Positions 25,025 through 33,081 of a stretch of DNA of 64,000 nucleotides are shown piece by piece. The notes under the pieces are model-generated. The model saw nothing but the letters and a program-made list of their open reading frames with translations. It did not search any database and had not been told where the DNA came from. This DNA is from Nocardia rhizosphaerihabitans (GTDB lineage Bacteria > Actinomycetota > Actinomycetes > Mycobacteriales > Mycobacteriaceae). The first letter of the stretch is position 1. Each line of letters opens with the position of its first letter. The stretch lies in the NCBI RefSeq assembly GCF_014646295.1, contig NZ_BMNE01000005.1, positions 492,575-556,574 on the forward strand, in the 5' to 3' direction. The position numbers and the translations under genes were made by a program.

Positions 25025-25051
25025 TTGTCCACAGGTCTCGAGTTGTCCACA
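25025..25051 (+). promoter_or_regulatory. Two perfect actinobacterial DnaA-box sequences
   Basis: TTGTCCACA, the DnaA-box consensus known from mycobacterial and Streptomyces origins, occurs at 25025-25033 and 25043-25051, same strand, 18 bp apart. They lie in the 258-base gap between leuA and the EspI-like gene, far from any origin genes seen here. A pair of perfect boxes suggests DnaA binding in vivo; the role is unknown. Confidence 0.5.
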
Positions 25052-25058
25052 GGCCGAT

Positions 25059-25094
25059 AAGGCCGGGCCCCCACTCCTGTGGAGGCCCGGCCTT
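25059..25094 (-). terminator. Transcription terminator after leuA
   Basis: An 11-bp perfect stem (25059-25069 with 25084-25094) is extended by CCAC/GTGG around a TCCT loop, 13 bases past the leuA stop. The stem is very strong and is followed on the minus strand by TTATC. Confidence 0.75.
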
Positions 25095-25106
25095 CGTAGC
25101 GAGAAA

Positions 25107-26906
25107 CTAGCGAGCCGTGGCGCGGTTGACCGCGGAGACGACCGCGCGCAGCGAAGCGGTGGTGATCGAGGTGGCGATACCGACACCCCACACGACCTTG
25201 TCGCCGATCGCGACCTCGACGTAGGCGGCGGCCTGGGCGTCGTCACCGGCGGACATGGCGTGCTCGCTGTAGTCGAGCACCCGCACGTCGAAGCCGACGG
25301 TCGCGATCGCGTCGACGAAGGCGGCCAGCGGGCCGTTGCCGGAACCGCTGATCTCCTGCTCGACGCCGTCGACCTTCACGGTCGCCACGATCGAGTCGAC
25401 GCCGCCGTCGGTCTCGGCCGCGGTCACCGTCTGCTTGATCCGCTCGAGCGGCAGGATCGGGTTCAGGTACTCGGTGGCGAAGACGTCCCACATCTCCTTG
25501 GGCGTCACCTCGCCGCCCTCACCGTCGGTGATCGCCTGGATCGCCTGCGAGAACTCGATCTGCAGCCTGCGCGGCAGCACCAGGCCGTGATCGGTCTTCA
25601 TGATGTAGGCGACGCCGCCCTTGCCGGACTGCGAGTTCACCCGGATGACGGCCTCGTAGGTGCGGCCGACGTCCTTCGGGTCGATCGGCAGGTACGGGAC
25701 CTCCCAGACGATGTCGGCCACGTCGGCGTCCTGCGCGTCGGCGGCGGCCTTCATCGCGTCCAGGCCCTTGTTGATGGCGTCCTGGTGGCTGCCGGAGAAC
25801 GCGGTGTAGACCAGGTCGCCGCCGTAGGGGTGACGCTCGGCCACGGCCAGCTGGTTGCAGTACTCGACCGTGCGGCGGATCTCGTCGATGTCGGAGAAGT
25901 TGATCTGCGGGTCGATGCCGCGGGAGAACATGTTCATGCCCAGGGTCACCAGGCAGACGTTGCCGGTGCGCTCGCCGTTGCCGAACAGGCAGCCCTCGAT
26001 GCGGTCGGCGCCTGCCTGGTAGCCCAGCTCCGCGGCGGCCACGGCGGTGCCGCGGTCGTTGTGCGGGTGCAGCGACAGCACGATGGAATCGCGGCGGGCC
26101 AGGTTGCGGTGCATCCACTCGATCGAGTCGGCGTAGACGTTCGGCGTGGCCATCTCGACGGTCGCGGGCAGGTTGATGATCAGCGGCTTCTCGGGGGTCG
26201 GCGCGATGATCTCGGAGACCGCGTCGCAGACCTCACGGGCGTAATCCAGCTCGGTGCCGGTGTAGGACTCCGGGCTGTACTCGTAGCGCCACGCGGTGTC
26301 GGGGTAGCGCTTCTCGATCTCCAGGCACAGCGCGGCGGCGTCGGTGGCGATCTTCTTCACCGCGTCGCGCTCGGCGCGGAAAACCACGCGACGCTGCAGG
26401 ATCGAGGTGGAGTTGTAGAAGTGCACAATCACGTTCGGGGCGCCGTTGCACGCCTCGAAGGTGCGCTCGATCAGCTCGGGGCGGCACTGGGTCAGCACCT
26501 GGATGGTGACGTCGGCGGGGATGGCGCCGTCTTCGATGATCTCGCGGACGAAGTCGAAATCGGTCTGGCTCGCGGCCGGGAAGCCGACCTCGATCTCCTT
26601 GTAACCCATCCGGACCAGCAGGTCGAACATGCGGCGCTTGCGGGCCGGGCTCATCGGGTCGATGAGGGCCTGGTTGCCGTCGCGCAGGTCGACGGCACAC
26701 CAGGCGGGCGCGCGGTCGATGATCTTGTCGGGCCAGGTACGGTCGGGCACCGAGATGGGCTCGACCTCTTCGGCGTAGGGCCGGTACCGGAACGACGGCA
26801 TCGACGAGTTCTTCTGGTGGTTCCATGCGGGCTGGTCGGCCGGAGCGGGTTTACCGGGGGCCGTAATGGTGCGCGAAGCGGATACGAATGCGTCAGCCGA
26901 GGACAT
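25107..26906 (-). CDS. leuA: 2-isopropylmalate synthase
   Basis: 599 residues, typical of the long actinobacterial LeuA. The N-terminal HMGL-like TIM barrel contains the catalytic DLRDGNQALIDPMS and the metal-binding LSLHPHNDRGTAVA; the C-terminal LeuA dimer domain provides leucine feedback (GSGNGPLAAFVDAI). It condenses acetyl-CoA with 2-oxoisovalerate, the first committed step to leucine. ACGGAGAAACTTGC precedes the ATG. Upstream lie a leucine-rich leader peptide and a candidate pseudoknot, so expression is likely attenuated by leucyl-tRNA. A hairpin terminator follows the stop. Confidence 0.98.
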   Translation of the reverse strand: MSSADAFVSASRTITAPGKPAPADQPAWNHQKNSSMPSFRYRPYAEEVEPISVPDRTWPDKIIDRAPAWCAVDLRDGNQALIDPMSPARKRRMFDLLVRMGYKEIEVGFPAASQTDFDFVREIIEDGAIPADVTIQVLTQCRPELIERTFEACNGAPNVIVHFYNSTSILQRRVVFRAERDAVKKIATDAAALCLEIEKRYPDTAWRYEYSPESYTGTELDYAREVCDAVSEIIAPTPEKPLIINLPATVEMATPNVYADSIEWMHRNLARRDSIVLSLHPHNDRGTAVAAAELGYQAGADRIEGCLFGNGERTGNVCLVTLGMNMFSRGIDPQINFSDIDEIRRTVEYCNQLAVAERHPYGGDLVYTAFSGSHQDAINKGLDAMKAAADAQDADVADIVWEVPYLPIDPKDVGRTYEAVIRVNSQSGKGGVAYIMKTDHGLVLPRRLQIEFSQAIQAITDGEGGEVTPKEMWDVFATEYLNPILPLERIKQTVTAAETDGGVDSIVATVKVDGVEQEISGSGNGPLAAFVDAIATVGFDVRVLDYSEHAMSAGDDAQAAAYVEVAIGDKVVWGVGIATSITTASLRAVVSAVNRATAR

Positions 26907-26953
26907 GCAAGTTTCTCCGTGGGGTGTGGTGGATTCCCTGGTGGGAGCGGGTC

Positions 26954-27009
26954 GACCGGCGCGTTGGAACCCCGCGACGGGAGCCGGTCCGTATCAGAAC
27001 CCGTCGCGG
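26954..27009 (-). promoter_or_regulatory. leuA leader: candidate attenuator pseudoknot
   Basis: On the minus strand a 10-bp stem is formed by 27009-27000 (CCGCGACGGG) and 26981-26972 (CCCGTCGCGG). Inside its loop, 26989-26983 (GACCGGC) pairs perfectly with 26960-26954 (GCCGGTC) downstream, making an H-type pseudoknot. The first arm overlaps the last codons of the leader peptide, so ribosome position would decide the fold. A conserved pseudoknot of this kind has been described from comparative work on actinobacterial leuA leaders. Confidence 0.65.
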
Positions 27010-27035
27010 CGGCCGAGAAGAAGTACCCGCTGCAT
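26994..27035 (-). CDS. leuA leader peptide
   Basis: A 13-codon frame, MQRVLLLGRRDGF, with three consecutive Leu codons (CTT CTT CTC) and GGGGGA just upstream of its ATG (27035-27033). It ends 87 bases before leuA. The Leu run, followed by stop and an overlapping structured RNA, is the layout of a ribosome-mediated attenuator: stalling at Leu codons when leucyl-tRNA is scarce would free downstream RNA and allow leuA expression. Too short for ordinary gene finding. Confidence 0.75.
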   Translation of the reverse strand: MQRVLLLGRRDGF

Positions 27036-27179
27036 GATCCCCCGAGCTTACCGTGTGCCCCGCCCCGCCGGTAAGCGGCCTGGGGAAACTGGCCAGTAGC
27101 CGGGAGCCGGTACCGTTTCGAGCGAATCGCACGCTTGTACGGGCCATCGCGTCCGACGAGACGTCACAAAGGAACTCGG

Positions 27180-27950
27180 ATGACCTGGTTACAGCAAGTG
27201 GCCATTTTCGCGGCGGGCATCGCCGCGGGTGGCATCAATACGATCGTCGGCTCCGGCACCCTGATCACCTTCCCCGCGCTGCTGGCGTTCGGCGTGCCGC
27301 CGGTGACGGCGAACGTGTCCAACACGATCGGCCTGGTTCCCGGCTCGATCAGCGGGGTCATCGGCTACCGGCGCGAACTGGAAGGGCAGCGGTCGCGACT
27401 GCTGCAGCTGGGCACCGCCTCGCTGCTCGGTGGCATCACCGGCGCGATCCTGCTGCTCACCATGCCCGCCGAGGCCTTCAAGGCGATCGTCCCGGTCCTG
27501 ATCATCGCCGCGCTGATCCTGGTGGTCGTCCAGCCGCGCCTGGCGGCCTGGGTGAAGGCGCGCAGAGAAGGCGGGGATACCGCGGCGCCCGCGCACGGCG
27601 GGCCGATCCTGCTGGTCGCGGTGTTCGGCACCGGGATCTACGGCGGGTATTTCGGCGCGGCGCAGGGCGTGCTGCTGCTCGGGCTGCTCGGTGTGTTCGT
27701 GCACGAGGACATCCAGCGGCTCAACGCGGTGAAGAACGTGCTGGCGCTGATCGTCAACGCGGTGTCGGCGGCCATCTTCATCGCCATCGCCGAGGTGAAC
27801 TGGCAGGCCGTCGCGCTGATCGCGGTCGGCTCGATCATCGGCGGTCAGCTGGGTGCGAAGGTCGGCCGCAAGCTGTCGCCGAACGTGCTGCGCGCGGTGA
27901 TCGTCATCGTCGGCACCATCGCCGTTGTCCGCCTGTTGACGGCGGGCTGA
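27180..27950 (+). CDS. TauE/SafE (TSUP) family membrane permease
   Basis: 256 residues; AAAGGA six bases before the ATG at 27180 decides the start. Eight hydrophobic segments and the family motif GGINTIVGSGTLITFPALL near the N-terminus, repeated in degenerate form as GIYGGYFGAAQGVLLLGLLG, identify a TSUP transporter. Members export sulfite, sulfoacetate or related organosulfur anions; the substrate here is not known. The gene is divergent from leuA and its leader and monocistronic. Confidence 0.9.
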   Translation: MTWLQQVAIFAAGIAAGGINTIVGSGTLITFPALLAFGVPPVTANVSNTIGLVPGSISGVIGYRRELEGQRSRLLQLGTASLLGGITGAILLLTMPAEAFKAIVPVLIIAALILVVVQPRLAAWVKARREGGDTAAPAHGGPILLVAVFGTGIYGGYFGAAQGVLLLGLLGVFVHEDIQRLNAVKNVLALIVNAVSAAIFIAIAEVNWQAVALIAVGSIIGGQLGAKVGRKLSPNVLRAVIVIVGTIAVVRLLTAG

Positions 27951-28011
27951 GCAGAGAACGCTCATGCGGCGGCTGCCGCCGTTGTGACGACCACCAAAGG
28001 CCGCTCACTCG

Positions 28012-28026
28012 AACACCATTGGTGTT
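28012..28026. promoter_or_regulatory. Palindrome upstream of the cholesterol oxidase gene
   Basis: AACACCA, one base, TGGTGTT form a perfect 15-bp dyad about 50 bases before the oxidase start. It could be a repressor operator. It does not match the KstR motif of steroid-degradation regulons (AAC and GTT halves two bases apart). Confidence 0.4.
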
Positions 28027-28076
28027 TCACTCGCGGTATCCTGCGCTCGGCCATGCGTGATGAGGGAGGTGGCCTG

Positions 28077-29693
28077 GTGCACAGACGTGCCTTTTTCAAG
28101 GCAGCGGGACTGGCGACGTTTGCCGGTGCCGTGGGGACAACGCTGACGAACCCGGTGGCGACGGCTGATCCGCGGGAAGCGATGTTCCAGACCTGGGTGC
28201 CGGAGATCTTCGCACCGATCCCGGACGCACCGGCGCATACGCAGGCCATCGTCATCGGCTCCGGTTTCGGCGCTGCCGTCACCGCGCTGCGGCTGGCCGA
28301 GGCCGGGATCGCCAACACCGTGCTCGAGCGCGGCTCACGCTGGCCCAACGACCCGTGGCGCGAGATCTTCACCGGCGACGACCTGCCCGACGGCCGCGGC
28401 TTCTGGCATCGGACCAGCTTCACCGGCGTCACCAAGGTGCCGATGAGTTTCGGTTCGTTCGGCGGCGTTCTCGACGTCACCGAGTACCCGGGGATCGATG
28501 TGTGGCGCGCGGCGGCGGTCGGCGGCGGCTCGGTGATCTTCAGCGGCGCGATGGTGGCGCCCGAGCGCAAGCTGTTCGACCACGTCTTCGGCGGCGTCGT
28601 CGACTACGGCGAGCTCGAGGCCGTCTACTACCCGCGGGTGCGCGAGATGCTGCGCCTGGACCCGATGCCCGCCGACATCTACAACGCCTCCCCGTTCGCG
28701 CACTCGCGCGCCTGGGACGACCAGGTGCGCGCGGCCGGCTACCAGCCGGTGCCCAACGATTCGATCTTCACCTGGGACGTGCTGCGCAGCGAGCTCGCCG
28801 GCACGTCCCGCGCCTCGGCCACCGCCGCCCGCTCCAATCTGGGCAATTCCAACGGCGCCAAGTTCGACCTGAACCAGAACTACCTGCGCTACGCCGCCCA
28901 GACCGGCAAGTCCCAGGTGTATCCGGGCCACCGGGTCGACAGCATCGCCCAGGAGGCGAGCGGCAAGTTCGTGGTCACCGTGACGAAACTGGCACCGTCG
29001 GGTCATGTCTTCGGCACCCGCACGCTGACCTGCGACCAGCTGTTCCTCGGCGCCGGTTCCATCGGCACGTCCGAGCTGCTGGTCCGCGCCCAGGCGACCG
29101 GCGCGCTGCCCAACCTCAACGAGCACATCGGCGACGGCTGGGGCACCAACGGTGACGTGGTGCTCGCCCGGGGCGCCAGCAGCGTGGCAGGCCACGGCCA
29201 GGGCGTGCCGAGCGCGAGCCGGATCTTCGATGCCGCCACCGTCCCGCTGACCCTGGAGAACTGGTACATCCCCGGCATCCCGTTCGAGACCGGCGCGCTG
29301 GCCTCGCTGGGCATGGTGCTCGATTCGACCAGGACCCGCTTCGGTTACCACGCCGCGTCGGGCGGGGTCGGGCTGAGCTGGCCGACGGCCACCCAGCACG
29401 TCGTCGCGAGCGCGGCCCGCGCGGTCGACCACCGGATCGCCGAGCGCGCTGGGGCCATCACCGAATACGGCGCGCTCGGCTACGACGCGAATGCCCAGTT
29501 CACCGCGCACCCGCTCGGCGGCGCCGTGCTCGGCAAGGCCACCGATGCCTTCGGCCGCGTGCACGGGCACCCCGGCCTCTACGTGATGGACGGCGCGGCG
29601 ATCCCGGGCAGCACCGCGACGGTCAACCCGTCGCTGACGATCACCGCGCTCGCCGAACGCAATATCGCCGCGATCGTCGCCGACGGCCGCTGA
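28077..29693 (+). CDS. choD: Cholesterol oxidase, GMC family, Tat-secreted
   Basis: 538 residues from the GTG at 28077, chosen for the strong GGGAGG seven bases upstream. The N-terminus is a twin-arginine signal (HRRAFFKAAG, then AGAVGTTLTNPVATA). The FAD motif is IVIGSGFGAAVTALRLAEAG near residue 58, and the C-terminus has the oxidase His in TAHPLGGAVLG and the Asn in TVNPSLTITALAERN. These features match class I cholesterol oxidases of Streptomyces, Rhodococcus and Nocardia, which oxidise 3-beta-hydroxysterols to 3-keto-4-enes with release of H2O2. An upstream dyad may be its operator. Confidence 0.92.
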   Translation: MHRRAFFKAAGLATFAGAVGTTLTNPVATADPREAMFQTWVPEIFAPIPDAPAHTQAIVIGSGFGAAVTALRLAEAGIANTVLERGSRWPNDPWREIFTGDDLPDGRGFWHRTSFTGVTKVPMSFGSFGGVLDVTEYPGIDVWRAAAVGGGSVIFSGAMVAPERKLFDHVFGGVVDYGELEAVYYPRVREMLRLDPMPADIYNASPFAHSRAWDDQVRAAGYQPVPNDSIFTWDVLRSELAGTSRASATAARSNLGNSNGAKFDLNQNYLRYAAQTGKSQVYPGHRVDSIAQEASGKFVVTVTKLAPSGHVFGTRTLTCDQLFLGAGSIGTSELLVRAQATGALPNLNEHIGDGWGTNGDVVLARGASSVAGHGQGVPSASRIFDAATVPLTLENWYIPGIPFETGALASLGMVLDSTRTRFGYHAASGGVGLSWPTATQHVVASAARAVDHRIAERAGAITEYGALGYDANAQFTAHPLGGAVLGKATDAFGRVHGHPGLYVMDGAAIPGSTATVNPSLTITALAERNIAAIVADGR

Positions 29694-29789
29694 ACACTCG
29701 CCGACACCACGGCGCGCGATCCGGCAGGCGCGCGCCGCTCGGGCCGTTACCCTCGGCAGGGGACGATGGCGTTCGAAGGGAGCACACTG

Positions 29790-30623
29790 GTGGCCTCACC
29801 GGGCATCGAGCGGGTCGAGGCACTGCCGGACGTGCGCTCCAAGACTCCGTCGCTACGCACCGATCTGTTCATGCTGGTCCTGGCGATCATCTCGGTGGTC
29901 CTGGTCGTCTGGATCACCTTCTTCCCGGTCTCGGACGCGACCTATCGCGCGATCGTGATCACCGACTGGACGATCTGCGCGATCTTCCTGATCGAGTTCC
30001 TGTGGCGCTGGCGGCGCGCGGGCTGGCCGTGGTCGTTCCCGTTCGTCTACTGGTACGAAGTGCTCGGCATGATCCCGGTGACCAGCCCGATCTTCCGTAG
30101 CTTCCGGCTGCTGCGGATCGTGGTGATCCTGATCCGGCTCGGCCGGGTCGCCGACCGGGCGCTCGGTGAGCGGGTCACCGCGTCGATCGTGAACCGGTTC
30201 GTCGGCACCATCGTCGACGTCATCAAGCGCCCGATGACCATCGCGATCCTGGACGAGGTCTCCAAGGTCCTGCGCGCAGGCCACTACACCAAGAACATCG
30301 CCGCGGCGCTGGAGGAGAACCACGCCGAGGTCGACCAGATGATCGTCGACCTGATCAAGAACGATCCGCAGACCGGCAAGCTGCGCTATCTCCCGTTCCA
30401 CGACGACATCATCCGGCTCGTCGCCGACACCGTGTACCGGATGCTGCGCCAACTGCTCGACGACCCGCGCACCGACGAACTCGTCGCCGACATGCTGCGG
30501 GAGAACCTGGACCAGATCAACGACGCGGTCCGCGCAGGCGTGCGGGTACCGCCGTCGCACCGGGGGGCGACGCCCGCCGAGCACAGCGTGCGCCACCACC
30601 TCGGTCAGATCAAGCGTGCCTGA
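29790..30623 (+). CDS. Ion-channel-like membrane protein with voltage-sensor-type helices
   Basis: 277 residues from the GTG at 29790, preceded by GAAGGGAG with a 7-nt gap; an ATG at 29766 is an alternative. Four hydrophobic helices lie in the first 120 residues, ending with a basic helix of S4 type (SFRLLRIVVILIRLGRVADR). There is no pore/selectivity-filter segment afterward; instead a long, charged, helical cytoplasmic domain follows (about 130-277). This resembles voltage-sensor domain proteins annotated as ion transporters. Function unknown. The 3' end overlaps the convergent LtrA gene by 14 bases. Confidence 0.75.
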   Translation: MASPGIERVEALPDVRSKTPSLRTDLFMLVLAIISVVLVVWITFFPVSDATYRAIVITDWTICAIFLIEFLWRWRRAGWPWSFPFVYWYEVLGMIPVTSPIFRSFRLLRIVVILIRLGRVADRALGERVTASIVNRFVGTIVDVIKRPMTIAILDEVSKVLRAGHYTKNIAAALEENHAEVDQMIVDLIKNDPQTGKLRYLPFHDDIIRLVADTVYRMLRQLLDDPRTDELVADMLRENLDQINDAVRAGVRVPPSHRGATPAEHSVRHHLGQIKRA

Positions 30624-31821
30624 TCTCGTCGCGCGGCTGGGCGTAGCGCACGGTCTCGAAGATCACCAGCAGGGCCAGCACCGCGCAGAGCACGGTGAGT
30701 GAGGCCAGCGCGGGCAGATTCGTCGCCACCGGGATCAGCGCGACGAGGACCACCGCGGTGACCACCCTGGCGATCGACACCGAGTGGGTCGCGTAGTACT
30801 TCGCCGCGACGACGCCGAGCAGGAACAGCGCGGGCCCGACGAAGAGCGCGGCGAGCGGAATGCCGTGCAGCGCGTCGGTCAGCTTGTGATGCGATTCGTC
30901 GCCCACGTAGTACAGCACCTTCTTCAACCCGAGCGAGAGCGCGATGACACCGGCGATCGTCGGGAAATGCCCGTAGGTGTAGCTGCGCTGCGCGATCTTG
31001 ATCTGGTGCGCGCCCCTGGCGTGGGCGAAGGCGTGCTCGATCGATATCGCCGCGACGTCGAAGTACAGCCACCACAGCAGGCCCGACACCGCGAGCCCGA
31101 GCATCGAGCCCAGCGCGATCGGCCACGAGATCGGCAGACCCGCCACCCCGATGCCGATCGAGACGATGGACTCACCGAGCGCGATGATGACGATCAGGCC
31201 GTAGCGCTCGGCGAAATGCGAGGCCGAGTTGATCCGCCAGTCGGTGCCCGCGAACCAGGTCCAGACCATGTCGCTGACGATCGCGGCGAGCCACAGCACG
31301 ATCTGGGTGAGGCCATCGGTCATCGCGGCGACGACGAGCAGCGAGGTGCCGAGGGTGATCGAGCCGAGCGCCCAGCGCAGCACCTGCCCGCGCAGCTGGG
31401 AGTCCTCGGCGCTGATCACCCAGAAGATCGAGACGTGCACGAGCCGCACCACGAGGTAGGCGATGGCGAAGACCAGCGGGCCGAACCATCCTCCGCTCAG
31501 ATCCTCGAACGCCTCGGGGATGGTCAGCGCCGCGATGAACGCGCCGCCCATCGCGACGAACATCGCCATCCTGGCCATGCCCTCGTCGGCCCGCACGACA
31601 TTGCCGAGCCAGGAATAGGCGATCCACAGCCACCACATCAGCGCGAGGACCAGCGCGGCGCGGATCACGTTCGTCGGGGTGGGATCGTCGGCGGCCAGTG
31701 CGGTGACCATGGTGAAGGCGAAGACGATCACGAGGTCGAAGAACAGTTCGAGCTGGGTTACCGAGGCGCCTTCGGCCACCTGCTGGAACCGAACCCGTCG
31801 AGTACCGATCATGCCGCTCAT
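30610..31821 (-). CDS. Low temperature requirement protein A (LtrA) family membrane protein
   Basis: 403 residues with about 11-12 hydrophobic segments. The LtrA signature near the N-terminus is clear (VTQLELFFDLVIVFAFTMVT) and the internal HFAERYGLIVIIALGESIVS motif is also typical. The molecular role of LtrA proteins is not established; the family is named for a Listeria mutant affected in growth at low temperature. It follows the SRPBCC gene by 60 bases and is probably co-transcribed with it. Confidence 0.9.
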   Translation of the reverse strand: MSGMIGTRRVRFQQVAEGASVTQLELFFDLVIVFAFTMVTALAADDPTPTNVIRAALVLALMWWLWIAYSWLGNVVRADEGMARMAMFVAMGGAFIAALTIPEAFEDLSGGWFGPLVFAIAYLVVRLVHVSIFWVISAEDSQLRGQVLRWALGSITLGTSLLVVAAMTDGLTQIVLWLAAIVSDMVWTWFAGTDWRINSASHFAERYGLIVIIALGESIVSIGIGVAGLPISWPIALGSMLGLAVSGLLWWLYFDVAAISIEHAFAHARGAHQIKIAQRSYTYGHFPTIAGVIALSLGLKKVLYYVGDESHHKLTDALHGIPLAALFVGPALFLLGVVAAKYYATHSVSIARVVTAVVLVALIPVATNLPALASLTVLCAVLALLVIFETVRYAQPRDEIRHA

Positions 31822-31880
31822 CGTCGCACCCGGACTCGTCGTCCGCGCGGAACGAGCGATCGCTTTCGCCGTCGGCGCAA

Positions 31881-32339
31881 CTAGCCGATGGCGTAACCCT
31901 CGACATGGGGGAACTGCTCGGCGAAGTCGATGAAGTTGTCCACACCCTGCTGGTTCACCTTGCGGAGATTCCGGTTGAACAGCAGGCCGGGGATGGGCAG
32001 CGGGTACCGGAATTCGACGTGGAGGTCGACCTCGGTGCCCTCCGGGCCCTCGAACAGCTCGTACGAGGCGCCGCCTTTCGAGCCGCGGCTGCTGTCGACG
32101 ACCTCCCAGGACACCCGGTGGGGTTCCCAGGTGTATTCGAGGACTTGCGCGTCCGAGTCGCCCATGAAGTGCGCGGTCACGAACACCCGGCGCGGTCTGC
32201 CGTCGGGATCGAGGGGGCCGATGCGCACGTCGCTGAAGGACGGGGACCACTCCGCCATTCGATCGACGGCGAGTAGGGCATCCATGACCTGATCGATGGG
32301 GGCATCAACGGTGAAGCGGATGTCGATCTTCGAGCGCAT
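31881..32339 (-). CDS. SRPBCC family protein (polyketide cyclase/dehydrase-like)
   Basis: 152 residues with the START/SRPBCC helix-grip pattern: an N-terminal strand (KIDIRFTVDAPIDQVMDALL), WSPSFSDVRIG, strands ending in EVDLHVEFRYPLPIPG and a long C-terminal helix (LRKVNQQGVDNFIDFAEQF). Similar to mycobacterial lipid-binding SRPBCC proteins. The ligand is unknown. It may form an operon with the LtrA gene downstream. Confidence 0.88.
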   Translation of the reverse strand: MRSKIDIRFTVDAPIDQVMDALLAVDRMAEWSPSFSDVRIGPLDPDGRPRRVFVTAHFMGDSDAQVLEYTWEPHRVSWEVVDSSRGSKGGASYELFEGPEGTEVDLHVEFRYPLPIPGLLFNRNLRKVNQQGVDNFIDFAEQFPHVEGYAIG

Positions 32340-32437
32340 CTTTGTCTATCCTCCGAACCCCCGCTGTCTTCGCGCCCGATTGTGCACAGCTGTACCAGTG
32401 ATCGTCAACACGTCTATGGTCTGGACAAATGACCGGG

Positions 32438-33010
32438 TCAGCCGCTTATTGCCCGCTCGACGGCGGTTTCGATCAGTTCCATGCTCTGTTGCTCGGTGAA
32501 AATTCCGGGCAGGGTGAGGTGTTCGACGATCAGCCAGTTCAGCGCCAGATACAGCAGGAGTACCGACGCCTCGTCCCCCGGCTGGCCGGACGCCAGGTGG
32601 TTGCGGACGTTGAAGTCGAGGTCGGCGCGGACCCGCTCGGTGAGCACCTCGCGCAGCTCGGGACGCCGGGTGGCTTCCAGCCGCAATTCGAGCAGCGCGA
32701 GGTAGGCGGTGCGGTGCGATTCGAGCCGGCTGACGACCTCCTTCATCAGCCCCTTGATGTTCTCGACCGTCTTCGGGCCCTCGCTGACCAGCGCCATCGT
32801 CTCCTCGGTCGGCTGGACCACCTCGTAGAAGCGCGTGCCCGCCTGGGTGAGCAGCTCGTCGCGGCTGGTGAAGTAGTTGGACGCGGTGCCGACGGGCACC
32901 CCTGCCTGTTTGTCCACCGCGCGAAAGGTGAGGCCTCGCGCGCCTTCGCCTGCCAGCACCTCGATCGCCGCGTCGAGCAGAGCTTGCCGTCGCTCGGGAT
33001 TAGTTCGCAC
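32438..33010 (-). CDS. TetR family transcriptional regulator
   Basis: 190 residues from the GTG at 33010; GGAGTGG lies upstream. A TTG at 33043 would add 11 residues but has no better support. The N-terminal TetR helix-turn-helix is plain (RRQALLDAAIEVLAGEGARG, VDKQAGVPVGTASNYFTSRDEL), and the C-terminal domain is helical. The gene is divergent from the DHFR-family reductase gene; a palindrome in the gap (33028-33037) is the obvious operator candidate, so it probably controls both genes. Confidence 0.93.
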   Translation of the reverse strand: MRTNPERRQALLDAAIEVLAGEGARGLTFRAVDKQAGVPVGTASNYFTSRDELLTQAGTRFYEVVQPTEETMALVSEGPKTVENIKGLMKEVVSRLESHRTAYLALLELRLEATRRPELREVLTERVRADLDFNVRNHLASGQPGDEASVLLLYLALNWLIVEHLTLPGIFTEQQSMELIETAVERAISG

Positions 33011-33027
33011 TTGACACCACTCCGTCT

Positions 33028-33037
33028 GTAGTACTAC
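33028..33037. promoter_or_regulatory. Candidate TetR operator
   Basis: GTAGTACTAC is a perfect 10-bp palindrome between the divergent TetR and DHFR-family genes, 18 bases before the TetR start. A GTAC half element recurs at about 33058. The spacing fits autorepression. Confidence 0.45.
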
Positions 33038-33081
33038 GTTCAAACCACTTCATTCAGAGTACAACAACCTAGGCGGTACCC

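Noticed and set aside
28012..28026. KstR operator before cholesterol oxidase
   Set aside because: The AAC and GTT elements are separated by nine bases, not two, so the site does not fit the KstR motif.
31934..31942. Another TTGTCCACA DnaA-box sequence
   Set aside because: It lies inside the SRPBCC coding sequence as a single copy with no partner, so it is probably fortuitous.
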